Notes under the pieces: generated by a model
What the model was told of the DNA's origin: nothing
Databases searched by the model: none
The model's input: only the letters and a program-made list of their open reading frames with translations
Shown here: positions 1 through 24,957 of the stretch, one piece after another
How the letters are laid out: each line of letters opens with the position of its first letter
Numbering within the stretch: position 1 is the first letter of the stretch
Source of the DNA: Flaccisagitta enflata
Lineage: Eukaryota > Chaetognatha > Sagittoidea > Aphragmophora
DNA: 64,000 bases
Reading direction: 5' to 3'
NCBI GenBank assembly: GCA_965153355.1
Contig: OZ231126.1
Coordinates: 100,626,001 to 100,690,000 of the forward strand
Position numbers and translations under genes: made by a program

Positions 1-361
1 ATTGATATAAAATTGACAAAAACCTAGCTTCTAGACTAAGTTATAGTTTTCTCCCCAAATTGGCATAAAATTAAATTGATTTGGACTCGAAAACGGGGGG
101 AGTGTCAAGAAGCGAGGTCTTGGTCATATCCAGTCATATATTTGATTCATATCTGGTTCATATTTGGTTCATATTTGGTTTGCGTATATCTTTAATTGGT
201 TCATATTTCAGGTAAGTATTCTAATCTTTTCTTTCCAGGTTGGTATTATTTGGTATTTGATTGATATTTGATTATTATTTGCTGTCTTTTGTCTGTCCGA
301 ACTGTCCTTATGTCTGTCCCATTTGGTTATTGTCTGTCCGTATTGGTTTATTTCTGTTTAG

Positions 362-493
362 TTTCACTTTATCCGAGGCTCTTTCTTGTATTTACCCGAG
401 AAAATCGATAAACTGGAGTTTTTAAAGCGGATCGAAGATGACATGTTCAAACCCCCCATACCTCAAATCGTCGCCCCCCACCGAGTTATACAG
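362..493 (+). CDS. possible upstream exon, function unknown
   Basis: An open stretch of 44 codons lies between a plausible acceptor (pyrimidine-rich, ending TTTAG at 361) and a donor CAG|GTTGGT at 493/494. It encodes a charged segment containing KIDKLEFLKRIEDDMF. It could be a 5' exon of the mannosidase gene downstream or of a separate small gene. I could not find a phase-consistent junction to the next open exon, because an in-frame TGA at 608-610 lies just before it. Low confidence. Confidence 0.25.
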
Positions 494-623
494 GTTGGTC
501 AACCTCTTTTAACCCCTCAAATTTGCATTTTATTCGCTTGTCAAACGACTCTGCATAAGAGCTCGTGTCTGTCCGTAGGTCTGTAACGCGACACTTACAG
601 ATTAACGTGACGAAATACAAAAG

Positions 624-3250
<2,627 letters not shown>

Positions 3251-3299
3251 AATGTCACGGTTCCACAGCATGCTTGAGGGCCAGACTTTCTGCCATTCT

Positions 3300-4790
3300 A
3301 TGTTAGCTCAAGCTTCAGTTACATCATTGGAAATGATTTAAACGGTTCAAATACATTCATAACTACCCAGTGCACAATTTCAAACCCTTTTTTGTGACCC
3401 TTCCTACCCCTAGGGGGTCCAAAAATTCAATCAAAGGGCTATTTTTGGTATGTCTCCATTCTGTCTCCAGTAGAAAAAAGCAAGCAAAACCAATCAAAAA
3501 ATGTCTTGTTTTATGAAATTATGAGGGTTATCCCACCATTATCAATCCCACAGGATACACAAAAAAAATTAACTCATTGCGCAAACAATGAGTTACCAAA
3601 AAATGGTATATAACTCAAATTTACCCCTTCTCGATTTTTTTGCTTTTTTTCTCTTAATGCTGACTATCATGATACTTATTTTTTAAAACCTCCTTTGTCT
3701 TAAACATTAAGCATTTTTTCTTTTTCCAATCGATGCACAACTCTTTGAAGGACATTTCCCTCTATTTTCATGTTATTGGGTTGATCCTAAGCAGGGAAAT
3801 AGCATTTTTCTTGAAGCGTATCAAACTTCTTCCTAACGCTTACCTAACGCTTTAGATATGCCACTATTGTGTCAAAGTGACACAATTCACATGAAAACTG
3901 AGAACACCATGTGAAAGAGCGTGAAATTTTGATTCTACCCTGATAATTTGAAATCTTGACTCCCAAGCGTTTAGCCACAATGAAATTTTACATTTTGTTG
4001 GTCCTCGAAGAGTGAACAGAATTGATACGCTCGTCGGACGATCGTCGTAGTTAATTCTTTGTTTCCACACAGCGCTTCTCACGCAAATTTGCGAGGCTTT
4101 TAAGCTTTAATGTGGTAAAATTTCTCAAAATTCAAATTCGCATATCTCAGGAACTATTTGAGTTAGCCCAATGAAATTTTGTGTGGTTGGTATCTTGGAC
4201 TGGTAGAAATCCTTTGCCTAAATTCTGATGCGTGACTCTAAGAATGTCGAGCAGTGCTACCAGACCAACCCGCCTACCAGACAAAAAAATGAAAAAGTCG
4301 CATAACTTTTGAATGCCTTTTCCGATTTGGCTGAAAGTTTGCATGAAAGCTCTTGAAGAGGATCTACATCAATGGTATTAAGAAGAACTTAGCAGAAAAA
4401 AGTTTTACTACACTGCCCAACCAACCAAAATTGGTGCTTATAGAGATTTTCTGAAAATTCGTGAAATTTCGATTTTTTATACTGAAACTTCCTCAGACTA
4501 TTGCGTTTAAACATAATTTGAAAAAAAATATTGCCATATTGATTTTATCACTACCATAAGCATTTTTGTCCCCGACGAAAAGTTTTCGTCGGTGACTATG
4601 ATAGGACCTGATCGTGTAGTCTTCCTGTCTGTCTGGCTTGGCGTTTAAAACCTTTCTCATATTTTTCAACCAAGACTTTAAGTTCATGAAATCCTTTACC
4701 AGTACTATTTTTATGTCAATGGGAGCTTCAGTACCACCAATATTCAGAAAATTCATTAACTTTTACTACCCTTTGCCCATTATTTTGTAA
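3300..4790. repeat. dispersed repeat R1, copy 1
   Basis: About 1.4 kb of AT-rich, non-coding DNA with a second copy in the same orientation near 49980-51470. The best-matching stretch is 4040-4200 against 50785-50940, sharing for example TTTCCACACAGCGCTTCTCA. No terminal repeat or long ORF was found, so the class is unknown. Confidence 0.7.
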
Positions 4791-5346
4791 TAATATTTTA
4801 CTGACTTCAGTGATTTATATAGGCAGAGTAGTAAACTTATGTGAATTTTTTTTTAATTTGGTATACTAGTAAGGGCTATCAATTCAACAGCCCCTGCAAA
4901 ATTCGAATAAAATCTGAAGCCTTGGTTCATGAGATATTAGCTAATTTATTTATGGAGTAATATATTACTGGGACTTAGGTTATTTACATTGGCAGAGGGT
5001 AGTAAACTTATGTGAATTTTTAATTTGGTATACATAAAGGTGATAGTAAATAAATCACCTCTAAAATTTTTTGCTAATTAAATCTGAAGCTCTCGTTTAG
5101 GAGATATTAGCTTATTTATGTAGTAATATGTTACTAGGACTTATGCAGCTTACATAGGCAAAGGGAATCAGAGAAAAATCAACACTTGCATTTTTTTTTG
5201 CCAAGTAAAATATGAGGGAGTGACCCAAAGTGGAAAAATACCCAAAATACTGACCATCTGTAGACTACCCCTCAATGGACAACTGACCCAAAATGACTAT
5301 CAAGCCATACATGAACATCATTGAATCCCCTCACACTAACAGTTGA

Positions 5347-5432
<86 letters not shown>

Positions 5433-6370
5433 CGATGATGATGATGATGATGATGACGACGACGACGATAACGACGACGATGGCGGCAAAGTCGATAACG
5501 ACGACCAGTGCTTCTCTTCCCCTCCATATAGCTTTTTATTATTTCTTTGCTTCTTTCTTCTTCTCCTTCCCTCTCTCTCTTCCTCTTCCTCCTCCTCACC
5601 TCCTCTTCCTCTCCTCTTCCTTGGGATTAGTTACCTAAATTTGTAGTAAAATCATTCCTTACCACTGATCGCGATCTCTAGAACACTTGTCTACATCGAT
5701 TTCCAAAAAGAAAAAAAAACTGAGAATAAGACAGAACAAAAAAACTATAAAATTTTCTTTTGGTGCAGTACTACCTCTGTACCAGTAAAGGCGGCTCTCG
5801 CCGACCGGAAAAAAAATCGTAATATTGTTTTTGTTTTTGTTTTCAGTTCCTTCTCTCTCCTCATTACATTCTCGCGCCTGTGTGTGTGTGTGTGTGTGTG
5901 TGTGAGTAGTAGCTAATTATACGCGACTTGCCCCAAGTGCTTTTGAATCGAACAAGTTCAAAACTATCATTAATCTAATTTTTCTTTACGTGAAAATTGA
6001 AATTAACAAAGTAACATGTATGCCCAACTGGTGTTATTTTAAATGAAAGGCAAAAATAAAAGACAGTTTGAGTGAGGACGAAGTACGAAAACTAAATATC
6101 TAGATAGTCGAAGCATGAAAGATAAAATTTGTCGAACCTTTATACGCTTGTCGAACTTTTTCCAAAAAGAGAATGGTATTTATACAATTTTACTTTTATT
6201 ATATATGTATAGTTTTTTTTTTTTTAAGGCTTAAAACATTGAGTAAGTCGTATAGCAAGCAGTATTTAAATTACAAGTACAAGCGTAATAATAAGTTGTA
6301 AGCAAATAGTGAGTTTAAGTAGGACGAGGTTTTTTTTTAAAAAAGAAAGAGAAAAAAATAAAAAGAAATA
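4791..6370. repeat. intergenic DNA with (GA)n, (GAT)n and (TG)n
   Basis: A pure (GA)n run spans about 5346-5429, followed by GAT/GAC triplets to about 5480. (TG)n lies at 5880-5904. 4800-5160 has two imperfect copies of a roughly 180-bp segment (GGCAGAG...TAGTAAACTTATGTGAATTTTT at 4823 and 4993). No gene recognised. Confidence 0.6.
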
Positions 6371-6371
6371 A

Positions 6372-6896
6372 TTATTCATGTTCATTGCATTCATATCCTA
6401 AAATTTGAAGATCACACAATCTACGTCGAATTAAAGGTTCAGTCATAGGATAATCCCATTCATAATCTGGCATTGAAATATCCAGATCGTTTTCCGTCGT
6501 GGACATATTTGTATCGTAAAACATGGGCGGTAAAACATAACGTTGAGGTGAATTTTCTAAATAACTCATAGAGGAAGAAAGGTTACTATCAATTTTCTCT
6601 AAGGAAGGAAAGAAACCAGGCGCGGAAATCTCTAAATTAGATTCATAAGGCGAGGGAAATTCGATACTTGATAAGTCACCAATTGATGGCATAGACCTTG
6701 AAAGTTGTAAATCACTTTCTGTTGAATCACAAATGCTCGGCATTTCAGAGTATGAAGGAAGAAAAGAGTAAGAAGCGTCGTCGTTTTTCTTAAGTTGAAT
6801 GGAAGAGAACGAGTAGAAGAAACGACTATGCCACGAAGCAACGCTACGAACCAAAGCCACAATAATGTTGCGAAGCCAAAGAAGCAATGACGTAAT
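6372..6896 (-). CDS. hydrophobic-anchor/acidic exon, unknown protein
   Basis: Open for 174 codons and a stop from a good acceptor (TTTGTTATTACAG at 6897). There is no early in-frame ATG, so it is probably a terminal exon in phase 0. It starts with a hydrophobic stretch (ITSLLLWLRNIIVALVRSVA), then a Ser/Pro/acidic tail with repeated MPSI(C/G)D motifs, ending YECNEHE. The phase-0 donor of the preceding gene at 7269 would fit, which would give that gene an alternative C-terminus. A separate gene with an undetected 5' exon is equally possible. Function not recognised. Confidence 0.5.
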   Translation of the reverse strand: MTSLLLWLRNIIVALVRSVASWHSRFFYSFSSIQLKKNDDASYSFLPSYSEMPSICDSTESDLQLSRSMPSIGDLSSIEFPSPYESNLEISAPGFFPSLEKIDSNLSSSMSYLENSPQRYVLPPMFYDTNMSTTENDLDISMPDYEWDYPMTEPLIRRRLCDLQILGYECNEHE

Positions 6897-7063
6897 CTGT
6901 AATAACAAAAATAAGATGCATTGATGATTTGGTATTACAATCAGAATGTGTTAATGATTTGAATGATTTTGGTCTACTGATTTTAGGTTAAATGATTTTT
7001 TGACATGAATGATAGGTGAATGACTGGAATGAGAGTTGAATGATGTAAATGATCTTACTTTTT

Positions 7064-10005
<2,942 letters not shown>

Positions 10006-10009
10006 CTTT

Positions 10010-10958
10010 GCTAATTTTTTTTATTTATTTAGTAATTGAATTTTTTTTAAGAGCACGAGTAGGTAGGTTTTGTCTTGAGGTGGAAACGAGCAAACTGGAC
10101 GTCGGTCAGAAAATTCTAACTAGAACTGTTTCTCAGCTGTTCCCAGTGGAAAGAAATGAGTTTTGATTGGTCCTTTTTTCTCTCTATCGTTTTATTGCTG
10201 ATTGAAATTCATAACGGAGATGAAAAGCTGATAAGGGCTTCACGCGAAATCTTTCATTCTATCTATACGAACAAATGGGCAGCGGTCCCAAAGGAGAAAG
10301 TGACCTTTCATTAGATTTTTTTTTGTGTTCAATCTTTGTTAATTATGGTAATTCTATCTGAATCTGACTTGTGCATAAATTTTGGTCAAATGATGATCTA
10401 CCTTGACATCAGGGGGAACTCCCAAAAGGAGGCAGTGACCATTCATCAACTTTTTTTTTCTGTGTTCAGTTTTTGTTAACTATAGTAAATCTATTTGAAT
10501 CTGATTTGTGCATACATTTTGTTTGATCAGCTACCTTGACATCATTTTGGAACTTCTGCGCAATGCCTAGAAGGCATGCGGAAACGAGGCTAAACAAAAT
10601 GTGCACATTCTTATTGTACAGGAAATTTTTTACTATCCTATTTTGCTATTTCATGAAAGACTAATAAAAGGCAAAATTATTATTTTAACCTATTTTAAGA
10701 ATAATAATAAAGTTGAAGAGGTATTACTGAGTATACATATTTCATGACATAATTATTAAAAGGCAGTGACGACAATATGAATGATTAAACATACATTTAA
10801 GAGACGTTTTAATAGGAGAATGTTGACTTTTTGTACGTGTCCAAGAAAAACCATCACATTTTTTCCTTTTTTTTTGAATTAACATCACGTCACGGAAATT
10901 AAGATTTAAAAAAAAAACAACAACAAGGATAAGTAGACCAATAGGTGCGATGCGTTTA
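10010..10958. other. intergenic; tandem ~150-bp duplication
   Basis: Two diverged tandem copies (about 10280-10425 and 10426-10565) share AAAGGAG...CAGTGACC...TTGTTAA and CTACCTTGACATCA. No ORF. The stretch separates the 453-residue gene from the membrane-protein gene and may hold its promoter. Confidence 0.5.
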
Positions 10959-13879
<2,921 letters not shown>

Positions 13880-14272
13880 TCTTTCCCCAATGAAAAAAAA
13901 AACAAAAAAAAAAAAAAACAACCAACAAACAAAAGAGAAAAAGAGTTTTTTTTTTCTTGTTTCACAATAGATTGTGTTTGTTTTTTTGACTAAGGAAAAA
14001 GAAAAAAATGAGATCATAAGGAAATGCGATGAGAGAAACAAAGTGCAGAAATAGATGTAGAATATTTTAGATATATAACGAAATGTACAAAAGAGGAGAT
14101 GATGGGGGAGAATAAATAAAGCATGTTAGAGTAAGTTGTAGGATTGGGGATAATAAATATTGTTAGTTTGTGTTGTTTTTTAGTAAGGTTCTTATCTAGA
14201 TATTGTTTGCAATTATGTTAGGGAGAAGGGATAAAGTCGTGTTAAAAGAAATAGAATGAATGAACACAAAAA

Positions 14273-18908
<4,636 letters not shown>

Positions 18909-18941
18909 NNNNNNNNNNNNNNNNNNNNNNNNNNNNNNNNN
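18909..18941. other. assembly gap (N)
   Basis: 33 N bases within the N-terminal part of the polymerase gene. True size unknown. Confidence 1.
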
Positions 18942-19020
18942 TGAAAAAAGGATACAGGGGGCCAGAAGAGTCAGTTGGCGGCAGAGGTGGAGTGAGATGC
19001 AGATCATGGCTGTGATGGTA

Positions 19021-21018
19021 CAGTACGAGAATCAAAGAACTGGGTAACTGGAGGGAAGCCATATCTGTAAAACGGCTAGGATTCATGATCAAATTTTTTA
19101 CCACAAAATGCACCTATAGGTGTACTATGTTGTTTAAGGTTTTGGAGCCATTCCAACAAATTCATTTTTTTTTTGTCCATAAATTTTTTTTCTGTTTTTG
19201 GCTGATTTTGACCACAAAAATCACACTAAAAAAAAATTCTTTCATATGTATCTTAGTTAGATGCGTTAACACAAATTTCATTTTTTGTTGGGGATTTTCC
19301 GCCAATTTTTGTGGCCATGGCACCCAAAACTCAAAAAACACAAAAAGTGGGATATTTCCTAAGATTTTCAACAAAATCCCTTGATTTTTGGTGTGGTAGT
19401 AGTTTTAGGATTCACTAATAAGTGTGCAAAATTTCAGCTCTTAAAATGAATTTTTGATACAGTTGTGAAATTTTAATTTTTTCACAAAATGCAATGTAGG
19501 ACGTTTTTTGATCAAATTTTTTTTTTTTCAAATAAAAAAAATTGTCAATTGTTATTTTTTGAGAAGATAAATAAGAAATTAAGAGTTTCTAAAAAAAATT
19601 TTGAACTAGCCCTCTTAGAAAAAAAATTTTTTTCTCAAAATTGAAGTTGAATAAAAACTGTTCCTGTCATCCGATCATCTTCATTTTTGGTGGAGTTGTT
19701 ACCTGTTATCTACCCTAACTTCAGCTAAAATTTGAGCTCACTGCGACTAACGGTTGTGGAGATATTGACGTTCAAAGTTACTTTGTCAGCGCAAAAACAA
19801 GCAAAATTGGCATTTTGGCCATTTTTGAGCATGCATAAAATTGTATTTTTTCCTTCTCACATCTCCATTTTGGCTGAAGTTACTCATGTTTATGCAAATA
19901 TTCATATTCCGAAATTTCACACTTGTCAGTCAAGCCGTTTTACAGTTATGGTGGTCCAAAGTTTCAAAAAATGCAAATTTTTCAACAAAAACTACTGTGA
20001 AAATTTTTCAAAAAAATTGAAAAAAAAGTTCTCATCAGGGTTTTTGAGTTGGGAAAATAAAATAATTTCTAATTTTTTGGACCCCCCCCTTTGGAGACCT
20101 TTTTTTGGTTCAGCTTGACTGACAAGTGTGAAATTTTGCAATATGAATATATGCATAAAAATGAGTAACTTCAGCCAAAATGGAGGTGTGTCAAGGAAAA
20201 TTTTAAAAGCTCAAAATGGTCAAAATGCCAATTTGCTGATTTTGCTCTGACAAAGAAATTTGAACGTCAATATCTCCACAACTGTTAGTCGTAGGAGCTA
20301 AATTTTAGGTTAAGGGGTAGATAACAAGTAACAACTCCACCAAAAATGAAGATGATGGGATGATAGGAACAGTTTTTATTCAACTTCAAAAAATGGGTCA
20401 TTTTCACAAATTTTGAGAAAAATTTTTTTTTAATAAGAGGGCTAGTTCAAAATTTTTTTTCAAAACTCATAATTTGTTATTTATTCTATCAAAAAATAAC
20501 AATTGGCAAAATTTTTTATTTGAAAAAAAAATGTTTAACCAAAAATTGTCCTACATTGCATTTTGTGAAAGATTTAAAATTTCATAACTGTATCAAAAAT
20601 TCATTTTAAGAGCTGAAATTTTGCACACTTATTAGTGAATCCTAAAACTACTACCACACCAAAATCAAGGGATTTGTTGAAAATCTTGAAATATCCACTT
20701 TTGTGTTTTTGAGTTTTGGGTGCCATAGCTACAAAATTAATGGAAAATCCTAACAAAAAATGAAATTTGTGTTAACGCATCTAACTAATATACACATGAA
20801 AGAATTTTTTTTAGTGTAATTTTTGTGGTCAAAATCAGCCAAAAACTGAAAAAAAAATTTTTGGACAAAAAAAATGAATTTGTTGGAATGGCTCCAAAAC
20901 CTTAAACAACAAAGTACACCTATAGGTGCATTTTGTGGTAAAAAATTTGATCATGAATCCTAGCCGTTTTGCAGATATGGCTTCCCTCCAGTTACCCAGT
21001 TCTTTGATTCTCGTACTG
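19021..21018. mobile_element. 2.0-kb foldback element with ~0.9-kb inverted arms
   Basis: The left arm (19021 to about 19937) is repeated in reverse complement from about 20111 to 21018, leaving a loop of about 170 bp. It begins CAGTACGAGAATCAAAG and is flanked by TA on both sides (19019-19020, 21019-21020), as in Tc1/mariner-type insertions. No coding capacity was found. It separates a small upstream exon (ending at 21019) from the polymerase exonuclease segment, so it probably inserted in coding or intronic sequence of that gene. Confidence 0.88.
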
Positions 21019-21130
21019 TAGTAAAGGCCGTGATGACAGTTCGGGCCTTGACGGCGAAAATGGAAGCGTTGGCAGTGATGATATCATTGGAAGTAGAGTT
21101 ATAAAAAGGCAAATGGGCAATGGTTGTTCC
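21019..21130 (-). CDS. probable N-terminal polymerase exon, cut by the foldback element
   Basis: Good acceptor (TTTATTCCAG at 21131) followed by an open frame beginning GTTIAHLPFYNSTSN that reads up to the foldback insertion. Without the element it continues across the TA into 19018-18942, open to the gap. Two other frames are partly open across the junction, so the reading frame is not settled. It is phase-0 compatible with a potential donor inside the last VHL-like exon. Confidence 0.4.
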
Positions 21131-21397
21131 CTGGAATAAATACAAACTTACAAAGTGGATCTATCTGTTGACGCTATAATTGTGAATTTTACTTTTATCT
21201 ATCTTTAATCTAATGGTTAGAAAAAAAAAGAACATTTTGTCCTTATTTCATTCGACATGTTTAGCTTGAGAATGCTTTTCTTCGAAGGTGCTTTTTTTTT
21301 AAACAGTTTTACAATTGATGCAGTCCAATCTCTAACAGTGTTTTGCGTTATTCCTCGAATTGCTTTTCTTTTTGTTCCTCGTCACTGCAATCTATAT

Positions 21398-23008
21398 CTA
21401 ATCAGTGGGGGAAACGATAGTCACTTGGATGGGGGAAGTTTTTGAGAGGGCAATGTCCTTCTGTTCCGGGACCCAGGCTGCCATTTTATGTCCATCTAGT
21501 TGCAGGGCCATCAACTTCCTTTGCGATCTGAAACATAATAGAAGTATTGTGAATGAATTTGCACGTATCACACAAGTTTTAGTCAATGCACTGAATCCTC
21601 TGAAACAACAATCAATCAGAAGAGATAAAAAGCTAAACAGGGACTGTTACTTATTGCATCCATTGAATACTATAGTTTTTGAAAAGCTGGATGCGGAAAT
21701 TAGTCCGTCATTTTTAAAGTAGTGTGCCAGTTGGGCATGCCAGTTGCCTATAGCGATTAGATTTTACAATTATTAGTATGTCAATCCGGGGTGCCAATTC
21801 AGGGTAGCAGGGTTGCAATGCTACGCGGCAGGACAGCCGCCATGTGCGGCAGCTGGGGCAGATTGAAGGGAAAACATTACAAAATGAGTAATGAAGATTA
21901 AAGCAAGACGTTTTTGCCTGAAGAGGTATTCTAATTGAAACGAAACCTGATAAATGTGGAGTTAGACCTATTTCAATTATTGTTAATCAGTAAAAGAAAT
22001 ATATATGTTCTTTTAATTCGTCATCAAATAAGAGACAGATACATACAGATCATCGTACATCTATAAACTACCAGGGATGAACAAGAAAAAAAAACGAATA
22101 AATATCGGAGCTGAGATAACAAATAAAAGACAAAAAAAAAAGAAAAAAAAAGAATGTTAGTTATTGTCGTTCAGCGATGAGGTTGCGAGCAATTTGCGCA
22201 ATAAATATGAACTAAACTAGTTTTGTAAGGAAACAGAAGGATATCATAGGTAAAGAAAGTGCGGCAGCCTTGGTAGGAATTTTCTTGCTACGCGGCAGCT
22301 TTACAGAATCGGCACCCCGGATGGCAATCATGTAACCCTTATTTTGCAGGGACTAGATCTCAAATGTGATGAGAAAATGTACAATTTTTTTTTTGTCATT
22401 TTCTTACCTTACTATCCATGGATGATGCACATAGGTTTTGACTGACCAAGTTCCACCAGGCTTGATCACTCTGTAACGTTTTTCTTTTCCTACATGGATA
22501 AAGGAATCAGTTTGATCGATCAATTTAATCAGGATTGTATCACGCCTGTTAAATCTTCCCTTAACTAAGATAATGTCACGTTTCTACAACGTTTTTAGTC
22601 GCGTGCTACGTGACTCTACACCCCACTTTGTTGGTCCGTCGGTCAGTTGGTCCACCCGTCCGTCGGTCTGTCACACTTTACTTTTTTGGCGTTTGTGAGG
22701 TTTTTGGCTATACCACTCCTGCCCAAATGCTCCACTGACCTCAAATATGGCCCCTGCCCTCCCGCACGCGACTGGGGTAGCCGTGTATCCGGCCTTGTTT
22801 ATGGTTCTTCATGCATTTGTGTGTGCAAGTGCTTGGGCAGCCACGCATCTCATCTTTCTGAATGAAGAATCGGCTCACCTTGAAAATCAATCCAATACAC
22901 GTTGACTTCATTCTTCGATTTATTGATGAAGGTTGCAGATATTTTTTCGGGAGAAATATTTTTTGAAGTCAATGCTGTCAAAAAGTGCGCCGTCGTCAGT
23001 TTCAACAT
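21398..23008 (-). CDS. VHL-like beta-domain protein, 113 residues
   Basis: Three exons (23008-22879, 22489-22408, 21527-21398) join in phase (1 then 2), giving 342 nt from ATG to TAG. The protein is a single VHL beta domain. INKSKNEVNVYWIDFQG corresponds to the human NRSPRVVLPVWLNFDG segment, and YRVIKPGGTWSVKTYVHHPW to the stretch from YPTLPPG to HLW. In human pVHL, Tyr98, Ser111, His115 and Trp117 form the hydroxyproline pocket; here Tyr, Thr, His and Trp occupy those places. The alpha domain that binds Elongin C is absent, so it probably cannot assemble the CRL2 ubiquitin ligase on its own. It could be a substrate-binding decoy or a beta-only paralog. It lies directly upstream of the polymerase on the same strand. 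A potential donor inside exon 3 (CCAA|GTGACT) could join it to the next exon. Confidence 0.75.
21786..22320. mobile_element. 535-bp MITE in the VHL-like gene intron
   Basis: Inverted ends CCGGGGTGCCAATTC and GAATCGGCACCCCGG, flanked by ATGTCAAT (left) and ATGGCAAT (right), an 8-bp duplication with one mismatch, hAT-like. A subterminal CTACGCGGCAG motif occurs near both ends. Non-coding. Confidence 0.65.
22590..22870. repeat. family D repeat end
   Basis: Starts TTTTTAGTCGCGTGCTACGT, followed by GACTCTACA and GGTCCGTCGGTC motifs shared with 31478 and 33393. Lies in intron 1 of the VHL-like gene. Confidence 0.65.
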
Positions 23009-23164
23009 GATTCAAACACCCTCCTGAACTTGGTAAACCTTCTTTCATGGAAATGTATCCAAATGTATCACAACCTGGCCCGAGCGTGAAACCGGAAATT
23101 TGTTCCGGTTGCAGAAAAAGGGCAGGGTTGCCCTAAAACGATAATGGGCTGCTTGGCCGTGACG

Positions 23165-23290
23165 GTAACGGTATTGAGAAGAAGAGGAAGAATAAGAAGA
23201 AGAAAAAGAAAAAGAAAAAGAAAAAGAAGAGAAGCAAAAGAAAAAGAAAAAGAAGAAAAGAAAAAGAAGAAAAGAAGAAAAGAAAATATA
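23165..23290. repeat. purine tract (GAAAAA)n near the LINE 3' end
   Basis: Imperfect AAG/GAAAAA repeats about 120 bp beyond the LINE ORF2 stop (minus orientation). No poly-A tail was recognised in the minus orientation. Confidence 0.6.
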
Positions 23291-23406
23291 TGAGCTTTTA
23301 TTCGTGTTGAAAATACACAGAAGCGTACGTAAACAACAATCAACTAAGACTACAGTTGAATAGAGAAAATAAGAGAAAAAAAAAGAAAAAAGAACAGATC
23401 CTACCA

Positions 23407-24957
23407 CTAAGAATTATGAATTGCGATCAGAGTTTTGTTACCAATGGTTGATAGTTGTGACTCAAATTTAGCTTTTGCTCTAGCAAAGATTTCCGTGACA
23501 GAGAGATAACCAAAACATTCACATAGGGTCTTGATGCTTTGCCATCTATGATAAGAAAATATTCTACGGATTGCATCATTTAGGGCGACATGGAGGGACT
23601 CTTTTTCTTTGTAGTGATAGTTTACAACTTCGCATGCGTACGTGAGATTCGGGACAAAAATACTGTAAAGAAGCCTCATTAAAACATTTTCACTTGGTTT
23701 TTTTATCACATTAAGAATCGAGTTTGAGCTTCGATAAAATGCAGTTCTGGGTTTTTTGCAAGAACAGAAAAAGCCGTTTTCGGATTTGATCAGGACACCA
23801 AGATACTTATATTCTTTCACAAATTTAAGAGATTCATGATTAAGCGTAAGCGGCGCACATGTAAAAGAATCGTGATTTTTTCCAAAGTACATAACTTTTG
23901 TCTTCTTGTGATTGTACTTTATACACCACGTGACCGCATATTCAGAACAAGCATCTAAAAGAGTCTGCATGGCTTTACGAGTAGGAGCTAAGAGACAAAC
24001 ATCATCTGCATATAATACACAGGCGATAAAAGTTTCAATTAGATGACAGCCAATCTTCTTTTTGCGTAAGTTTGAGATTAACTTATCCATGTAGACTGAC
24101 CAAAAATTGGCACTAAGGACTCCACCTTGACGGACACCCGATATTACCTTGAAAGAGTAACTGTAAGCGTCTTGCCATTTAACGATACAAGACAAATTTG
24201 CATACCAGTAAAGAAGTATACGTAAATAGCATAACGGCATGCTACGGTCAATGAGCTTTAGGTAAAGACCTTTATGGCAAACACGATCAAAGCCCTTAGT
24301 GCAATCTAAAAATGAGACATAAACATAGGAACCATGGTTACAGAAATAGTCAATACATTGTTTAACTACGTAAATGGCATGGCTTGTGGAATGTCTTTTT
24401 TTGTAACCGAACTGTAAGTCATCAGAACCGAGACATGTTACTGATTTCAACAGAATAGCATGTTCAAAAAGAAAAGAGAATGTATGACTAAGAGTGATAC
24501 CTCTATAATTATCAAGTGAGTTTGTGTCGCCTTCGGCGTCTTTTACAATCGGAGTTATCACGCCCTTCAAAAATTCAGTGGGAACATAACCGTGCTGAAT
24601 CATGGAGTTGAAAAGGATATGTAGGTGAACAGTAAGTTGAGGACTTCCATATAAAATGTGTTCTGCTTTAATAGTAGAACCAGAGGCTTTACCGGGCCCC
24701 AATTTCGACATAACATTCAACATATCGTCCCAAGACAAGAATGAGTTTGAAATATCATCATTTTCATGTAAGCGTAAATAATCAATAAAAGCGGAATCAA
24801 ACTTGGTTGCCAGACGTCTTGCCTGGTCAGAGTCGGCTTCATCATAGATCTTTTTGAAGTTTGTGGCAAAGTCGTTGGCAATATCACTATTGTCGGTCTT
24901 CCCATTTACCCTTGCGCCAATTTGCTTTTTGCCATGCACAGTGTTTCCTGACTAAAT
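23407..24957 (-). pseudogene. LINE ORF2, reverse transcriptase part
   Basis: Reverse transcriptase of a non-LTR retrotransposon, about 510 codons open. Visible blocks: GPGKASGSTIKAEHI, NYRGITLSHTFSFLFEH, FGYKKRHSTSHA, FLDCTKGFDRVCH (active-site Asp region), GVRQGGVLSANFW and the catalytic VLYADDVCLLAP. The C-terminal part resembles a CR1/L2-like arrangement but the clade is not assignable by eye. It is separated from the endonuclease part by about 720 bp of unrelated sequence, so the element is not intact. Confidence 0.9.
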
